A stretch of DNA of 64,000 nucleotides from positions 124,001 through 188,000 of the forward strand of contig CBDFFO010000007.1 of assembly GCA_965246805.1 (NCBI GenBank). Direction: 5' to 3'. This document shows, in pieces, positions 59,473 to 64,000 of this stretch. The first letter of the stretch is position 1; each line of letters opens with the position of its first letter. Under the pieces are notes generated by a model. It was not told where the DNA came from. It searched no databases and saw only the letters and a program-made list of their open reading frames with translations. The DNA is from Schlegelella_A sp965246805 (GTDB taxonomy: Bacteria; Pseudomonadota; Gammaproteobacteria; Burkholderiales; Burkholderiaceae_C). Position numbers and translations under genes: made by a program.

Positions 59473-61092
59473 TCAGCGCAAGGACTTCTGGTCGGCTTCG
59501 ACCTGCTTGCGCTGCAACTCGACATCGCGCAGGCGCGAGTCGATGACCGACGCGTCGATGAAATCGAAGCTGCCGCCGCTGCGCGCCGCGTGCTGACCGG
59601 CACGCAAGCGATCGACTGCGCCGTTCAGGTCACCGATCGCGACGCGTGCTTCGGCCTCGGCGCGCAACGAGCGAAGCGGTTGCTCAAGGCGCGACCACAG
59701 CTGGCCGAGCTCGGTCCACGCGAGCGAATCGAGCGGGTGCGTGGCCACCCACGTCTGCAATTCATCGGCACGCGACTTCAGTGCGGCATGGCTGGCGTCG
59801 GCGACCGGCACCGACGCGAGCGCGATGCGCGCACCGAGCAGCAACGTCGGGCGCGATCCTTCACCGGCGTACGGTTGAAAGAGCAGCGCTGCCTGGCCGG
59901 GTTCCTTGCGGTCGAGCCGCGACTGCACCTGCTCGAGCGAGATGGCGCGGATCGCCCGCGGGCTCGGCGTCGGGCTGCTGCGCACCAGCGCGAGCGCCGT
60001 GGCGAAGGCGGCGTCGGCGCGCGCCCAGTCGCGGAGCAGGCTCGATGCGTGGGCACTCGCACACGCGGCCAGCACGCGGTCGCCCAACGAGCCCGCATTC
60101 GCGTTCGCGTCCTGCGATTGCCAGCGCCGGAGCGCATCGGTGTGGCTGTCTTCAAGCACGCGCGCGCGTGCTTGCGCGACCACGTGTTCGAGCACCCCGG
60201 CCGGCGCGACCGCAGGCGTCGCGCCCATGCGCGCACGCGCCTCGCCGATGCGCTCGCTCGTGAGAGGGTGGGTGCGCAGGTACGGAAAGCCGCCGTAGTC
60301 GTTGAGGTGGCCCGACTGATCCATGCGCTCGAACATCGAAGCCATGCCGCTCGGCGCGAAGCCGGCTGATGTCATGACCTGGAACCCGACGCGATCGGCT
60401 TCGCGTTCCATGTCGCGCGAGAAGTTGAGCTGGCCCTGGATGACGCCGGCCTGCGACCCGGCGACGACCGCGCTGATCGCATCGGGGCTCGAGCTGCGCG
60501 CCGCGGCCACCAGGCCGACCAGCATCGCCGCCAGCCCGAGCAGGCTCTGCTTCTTGCTGCTCGCGAGGCCGCGTGCGATGTGGCGCTGCGTGATGTGCGA
60601 CATCTCGTGAGCGAGCACCGAGGCCAGCTCGTCACGTGAACCGGTGATCGCGATGAGCCCGAGGTTGACGCCGACGAAGCCGCCCGGCAGCGCGAACGCG
60701 TTGACCTGCGCGTCGCGCACGAGGAACGGCTCCCAGGCGAAACGCTGGTCGATGTCGGGCGTGATGTTGCCGCGCTGACGCGCTTGCGTGACGAGCGGCT
60801 GCCAGACCGACTGCAGGTATTCGAGCAGCAGCGGGTCGTCGATGTAGTCGGGATCGCGACGGATCTCTCGCATGATCTCGTCGCCGAGCTTGCGTTCGAT
60901 GTTGACGCCGAAGTCGGCCGCGTCGGGGTCACCGAGCGCGGGCAGCGAGTTCTGTGCGTGGGCAACGCCGAGGCCGAGCGGCGCGGCGGGGCCGAGCATC
61001 GACAGTGCGCAGCCGGCCGCGATGGCCTGCTGGCGCAGCCGAAGGCGTGACGGCCGATGAAGGCACGCGTATGGGGAAGGGTGCTTGGTCAC
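59473..61092 (-). CDS. M48-family metalloprotease with TPR-like C-terminus (BepA/YfgC-like)
   Basis: Periplasmic zinc protease and chaperone for outer-membrane protein assembly. A signal peptide (AIAAGCALSMLGPAAPLGLGVAHAQ) precedes IERKLGDEIMREIRRDPDYIDDPLLLEYLQ. The zinc site is HEMSH in LASVLAHEMSHITQRH, with the second Glu in FSRDMEREADRVGFQVM. The C-terminal half is helical and TPR-like. About 539 residues from a GTG at 61092; the frame is open further upstream and no good ribosome site was found, so the start is uncertain. Divergent from moaC. Confidence 0.92.
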   Translation of the reverse strand: MTKHPSPYACLHRPSRLRLRQQAIAAGCALSMLGPAAPLGLGVAHAQNSLPALGDPDAADFGVNIERKLGDEIMREIRRDPDYIDDPLLLEYLQSVWQPLVTQARQRGNITPDIDQRFAWEPFLVRDAQVNAFALPGGFVGVNLGLIAITGSRDELASVLAHEMSHITQRHIARGLASSKKQSLLGLAAMLVGLVAAARSSSPDAISAVVAGSQAGVIQGQLNFSRDMEREADRVGFQVMTSAGFAPSGMASMFERMDQSGHLNDYGGFPYLRTHPLTSERIGEARARMGATPAVAPAGVLEHVVAQARARVLEDSHTDALRRWQSQDANANAGSLGDRVLAACASAHASSLLRDWARADAAFATALALVRSSPTPSPRAIRAISLEQVQSRLDRKEPGQAALLFQPYAGEGSRPTLLLGARIALASVPVADASHAALKSRADELQTWVATHPLDSLAWTELGQLWSRLEQPLRSLRAEAEARVAIGDLNGAVDRLRAGQHAARSGGSFDFIDASVIDSRLRDVELQRKQVEADQKSLR

Positions 61093-61169
61093 GAAGGGAG
61101 CCGGGCAGCGACTCGCTGCGGTAGCCGTCGCTATGATGCCGCAGCCATGTTTCCCACTGTGTCGCATTG

Positions 61170-61685
61170 ATGAGCGATCCTTCCGACCCGCCGAATGCGC
61201 CGCATGCGCCCGACACGTTGAGCCACTTCGACGCGCAGGGGCAGGCGCACATGGTCGACGTGTCGATGAAGGACGAGACCCATCGCATCGCGCGCGCCAC
61301 TGGCGCGATCTCGATGCAGGCCACGACGCTCTCCCTGATTGCCAAAGGCCGGGCGGCCAAGGGCGATGTGATCGCGGTCGCGCGCATCGCCGCGATCCAG
61401 GCCGCCAAGCGCACCGCGGAACTGATCCCGCTCTGCCACCCGCTGCCGATCACGCGCGTGGCCGTCGAGTTTGAGATCGACGCGGTGGCGAACGAAGTGC
61501 GGTGCACGGTGCAAGTTGAGACGCGCGGTCGCACCGGCGTCGAGATGGAGGCTCTGACGGCGGTGCAGATCGGCCTGCTCACCGTGTACGACATGTGCAA
61601 GGCGGTCGATCGGGGGATGGTAATGGGCGGCGTGAGGGTGCTCGAGAAGCGCGGCGGGAAGTCGGGTGATTGGCTGGCGCCCTGA
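61170..61685 (+). CDS. moaC: Cyclic pyranopterin monophosphate synthase MoaC
   Basis: Second enzyme of molybdenum cofactor synthesis; converts the MoaA product to cyclic pyranopterin monophosphate. 171 residues. LSHFDAQGQAHMVDVSMKDET, AKRTAELIPLCHPLPITRV, VEMEALTAVQIGLLTVYDMCKAVDRGM and the final KSGDW are all family motifs. ATG at 61170; the divergent protease start lies within 80 nt. No other moa genes are adjacent. Confidence 0.96.
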   Translation: MSDPSDPPNAPHAPDTLSHFDAQGQAHMVDVSMKDETHRIARATGAISMQATTLSLIAKGRAAKGDVIAVARIAAIQAAKRTAELIPLCHPLPITRVAVEFEIDAVANEVRCTVQVETRGRTGVEMEALTAVQIGLLTVYDMCKAVDRGMVMGGVRVLEKRGGKSGDWLAP

Positions 61686-61779
61686 AGTGGGCTGGGACCA
61701 CACCGGCCCTTAAAATCGGGCCCTGACGAATTGCGGATCACGACCACCGCCTTCGCACGTCTAAGATAAAGGACTCGCT

Positions 61780-62073
61780 ATGTTGAATTGGTTCGCCGCG
61801 AAAGAGTCGCAGGCATTCGGCAAGAACCTCGCGCAGTTCTACATCGAGCGCGTGCCGTTCGAGTCTCCCTTCAGCACCAAGAAGTTCGCCACCAAGACGC
61901 AAGAGACGCTGAAGAAGGTCGAGCTGCAGGTACAGCAGTTCAAGGCGACCGAGTCGCTCAACCTCTACAAGAAGGCGAAGCTCGGCAATTCGTTTAAATG
62001 GACGCTGCGGGACGCGGGGTATGACAACCAGTATGTTGACGAGCTAACCGAATGGTTGATGCTTCACCTGTGA
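61780..62073 (+). CDS. Small conserved hypothetical protein
   Basis: A 97-residue soluble protein, Lys/Phe/Gln-rich, without signal peptide or membrane segment. It reads MLNWFAAKESQAFGKNLAQF, then FSTKKFATKTQETLKKVELQ, and ends DELTEWLMLHL, apparently all-helical. AAGGA lies ahead of the ATG. Only seven nt separate it from the methyltransferase gene, so they form one unit with the glycan-related genes beyond. No known family recognised. Confidence 0.75.
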   Translation: MLNWFAAKESQAFGKNLAQFYIERVPFESPFSTKKFATKTQETLKKVELQVQQFKATESLNLYKKAKLGNSFKWTLRDAGYDNQYVDELTEWLMLHL

Positions 62074-62080
62074 GACAACG

Positions 62081-62794
62081 ATGATCTTGACCCGATTGCT
62101 TGCAGGCGTGTTGAAACAGACGCCGGAACAAGGCGACGCGCCTGAGATTCCGGCACGGTTTGGTGTGCCCTCGGTGCTCAACGTCGGTGGCGGCTCGAAA
62201 GCCATTCCGATTCCTTCTCACTACAACGAGTGGAATCACGTGCTGCTCGACGTTTCGAACCGCGGCAATGTCGATGTGGTCCTGGACGCTCGTTTGCTGG
62301 AGACCTCTGACCAGAAGTACGACGCGATCTACTGCTCGCACAATCTTGAACATTATTTCCGCCATGACTGTGCGACGGTGCTGCGCGGCTTCAGACACGT
62401 TTTGAAAAGCGATGGCTTTGCCGAGATCCGCGTGCCCGACGTCGCGTCGGTCTTCAATGCCGTGCAGACTCGCGACCTCGATATCGACGACGTCTTGTAC
62501 ACCTCCGGCGGCGGCCCCATCACCGTACACGACGTGATCTACGGTTGGCGCAAGGAAATTGAACGCTCGGGCGAAGACTTCTACGCGCATAAGCGGGGCT
62601 TCACCGAAAAAACGCTCTCGGCCGACCTGGTGAATGCGGGCTTCGAAGCCGTCTGGGTGGCGCGTGATGAAGAGCTTTTTGAACTTCGCGCGATGGCGTT
62701 CATGTCGACCCCCAACGAATCGCTGCGGCAACACTTCGACCTCGGCCAGTGGACCAGTCAGATCAACCGCTCGATGACGGCTTCGGCCGGCTGA
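62081..62794 (+). CDS. SAM-dependent methyltransferase-like protein
   Basis: A 237-residue class I methyltransferase fold. The glycine-rich SAM motif is VLNVGGGSKAIPIP (about 32-45), the acidic strand end VVLDARLLE, and YDAIYCSHNLEHYFRHD the post-I region of the COG4627 type. The loop GGGPITVHDVIYGW near 147-160 is characteristic of methyltransferases in glycan clusters. The 3' end overlaps the convergent O-GlcNAc transferase-like gene by 32 nt. Acceptor unknown. Confidence 0.82.
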   Translation: MILTRLLAGVLKQTPEQGDAPEIPARFGVPSVLNVGGGSKAIPIPSHYNEWNHVLLDVSNRGNVDVVLDARLLETSDQKYDAIYCSHNLEHYFRHDCATVLRGFRHVLKSDGFAEIRVPDVASVFNAVQTRDLDIDDVLYTSGGGPITVHDVIYGWRKEIERSGEDFYAHKRGFTEKTLSADLVNAGFEAVWVARDEELFELRAMAFMSTPNESLRQHFDLGQWTSQINRSMTASAG

Positions 62795-64000
62795 CCGCTT
62801 CTGCACACCGCTCGCGCCAGAGGCTGCGCAGCGCGGCGTCGAGGTGGCCTGCGAAGCGGTCGGCATCGAAGAGTGGTGACGCAACCACCCGTCCGCGCAG
62901 TCGCGATCGAAGGCCGGCCAGACCTTGTGGATCGCTCGCTTTCTGCACGGCCAGCTGAACGTAGGCGTCGGCGTCGTCGGCAATCCAGTCAGCGAGGCCC
63001 GCTTGAGTCAGCATCGCCGAGCCTTGCCGCGACAGAAAGCGCTCGCCGCGCAGCGTCAGCACCGGCACCCCCATCCACAGCGATTCGGCCGTGGTGGTGC
63101 CGCCCGGAAACGGGAACGGATCGAGCGCGAAGTCGACCTCGTGGTAACGGCGCAGGTATTCAGCACGAGGGGAATGGCCTTCCATGTACAAGCCCCCATG
63201 CGCGACGCCGTGCTGCTCAAATGCGGCCGCGATTCGACGCCGCTCGCTTTCCTCCGCCAGTTGCGGCGACTTCAGCAGCAAGCGACTTTGCGGCAGCGCC
63301 TGCATCACGCGTGACCACAAGGCGATCACGTCGGCGGTCACCTTGGTCAGGTTGTTGAAACACCCCAAGGTGATGAAGCCCTTTTCCAGCGCGGGCAAGG
63401 CATTGGGCTCGATCGCGTCGTCCGGCGCGGTAAAGCACAGCCTTGTTTCCGGAAGGCGACAGATCGATTCGGTGAACCAGGCTTCCTCGCACACCGGCAA
63501 CGACCAGGGGTCCGCCAGCAGGTGGCCGATTTCGGCGAGGCCGGTGGTCGCGAAATAGCCGAGCCACGAGACCGCCACCGGCGCCGGCTTCCAGGCGAAG
63601 ATGGGCAGGCGGTTGTGGGCGGTGTGGCCTGCCAGGTCGACCAACACATCGATTGCATCCGCGTGGATGCGCTGCGCCAGAAACGCATCGGCCATGCCGG
63701 CGACCGGCACCCATTGATGAACCGCGCTCGCGATGCGCTCGGCCACTTCGTCGGCGCAGGGATAGGTCACGAAAGCCGTCACATGCAGGCGACCCGGGGC
63801 GCGACGCGACAGCGCGTGGATCACGCTCTCGAAGAAGTACCCGACCGGATGCGCGCGCAAGTCGCCGGAGACGACGCCGACCCTCAGCATGCGGTCCGGG
63901 TCGTCATCGCCCAGCCAGGTGGTGAAGGGGCGAGCCCCTCGGCTGGCGATCCGACCAAACCGGCATGCGTCGGCAAGCAAGGCTTCCGGTGAACCGAGCG
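62763..64000 (-). CDS. O-GlcNAc transferase (SPINDLY-type), 5' end beyond the window
   Basis: Catalytic half of a GT41 protein glycosyltransferase; the frame stays open past base 64000, so the N-terminus (usually TPR repeats) is missing. Motifs: RVGVVSGDLRAHPVGYFFE, VDLAGHTAHNRLPIFAWKPAPVAVSWLGYFATTG (given as the region near the middle), ITLGCFNNLTKVTADVIALW, LLLKSP, and DFALDPFPFPGGTTTAESLWMGVPVLTL, the UDP-binding region. Bacterial members often glycosylate flagellins or adhesins. Convergent with a methyltransferase that may act in the same pathway. Confidence 0.92.
   Translation of the reverse strand, partial: LGSPEALLADACRFGRIASRGARPFTTWLGDDDPDRMLRVGVVSGDLRAHPVGYFFESVIHALSRRAPGRLHVTAFVTYPCADEVAERIASAVHQWVPVAGMADAFLAQRIHADAIDVLVDLAGHTAHNRLPIFAWKPAPVAVSWLGYFATTGLAEIGHLLADPWSLPVCEEAWFTESICRLPETRLCFTAPDDAIEPNALPALEKGFITLGCFNNLTKVTADVIALWSRVMQALPQSRLLLKSPQLAEESERRRIAAAFEQHGVAHGGLYMEGHSPRAEYLRRYHEVDFALDPFPFPGGTTTAESLWMGVPVLTLRGERFLSRQGSAMLTQAGLADWIADDADAYVQLAVQKASDPQGLAGLRSRLRGRVVASPLFDADRFAGHLDAALRSLWRERCAEAVSRPKPSSSG

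Overview
The window is a GC-rich, densely coded bacterial chromosome segment. Its protein families point to Betaproteobacteria, order Burkholderiales; the genus cannot be fixed from sequence alone. The indicators are three Bug-type tripartite tricarboxylate transporter receptors, a three-subunit PntAA/PntAB/PntB transhydrogenase, a SWIB domain fused to a histone-H1-like tail, MuxABC-OpmB-like efflux genes and many GTGA/ATGA coupled starts. I see no rRNA, tRNA, CRISPR array, prophage or insertion sequence.

Layout. 0.1-6.4 kb holds housekeeping and envelope genes (rsmE, a membrane protein, fadD, divergent msbA, a family-2 glycosyltransferase). 6.5-16.1 kb is a minus-strand four-gene RND efflux operon: MdtA-like adaptor, two different pumps (MdtB- and MdtC-like) and an outer-membrane lipoprotein. 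16.4-18.2 kb holds a DHRS6-like dehydrogenase and a fumarylacetoacetate-hydrolase-family enzyme, as in non-phosphorylative deoxy-sugar-acid catabolism. 18.4-22.1 kb holds secreted and binding proteins. 22.2-24.5 kb holds two adjacent enolase-superfamily enzymes of different subgroups.

24.7-37.4 kb is the most interesting accessory region. It contains an SMP-30-type lactonase, a 3-hydroxyacyl-CoA dehydrogenase, a VOC protein, a GntR/HutC regulator, two Bug receptors, a class III CoA-transferase, a BadI/MenB-like crotonase, a dienelactone hydrolase, a TonB-dependent receptor behind a good sigma-54 promoter match, and an alpha/beta hydrolase. One palindrome (core TATCCGGATA) occurs next to the lactonase/dehydrogenase divergent start and again upstream of the crotonase operon. 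I read this as one regulon for uptake and CoA-dependent ring or lactone opening of an unidentified organic acid.

37.5-42.6 kb holds a hypothetical gene, a VapBC-type pair, the transhydrogenase operon and a Nudix hydrolase. 42.6-46.6 kb is an ArnT-like transferase, an ArnC-like GT2, a YdjC/NaxD-type deacetylase and a GtrA protein, which together resemble the lipid A hexosamine modification systems of Francisella (FlmF/NaxD/FlmK) and Bordetella (Lgm). 46.7-61.7 kb is mainly information processing and stress (mnmA, paiB-like, ssb, recQ, an ECF sigma factor with its putative anti-sigma partner, uvrA, a SWIB-H1 protein, a BepA-like protease, moaC). 61.8-64.0 kb holds a small unknown protein, a methyltransferase and a SPINDLY-type O-GlcNAc transferase cut by the window end.

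Three copies of a GC-rich palindromic repeat of the CTCTCCC...GGGAGAG type lie in or near intergenic gaps at 17.3, 24.6 and 31.4 kb. One appears to have been absorbed into the 5' end of a coding frame.
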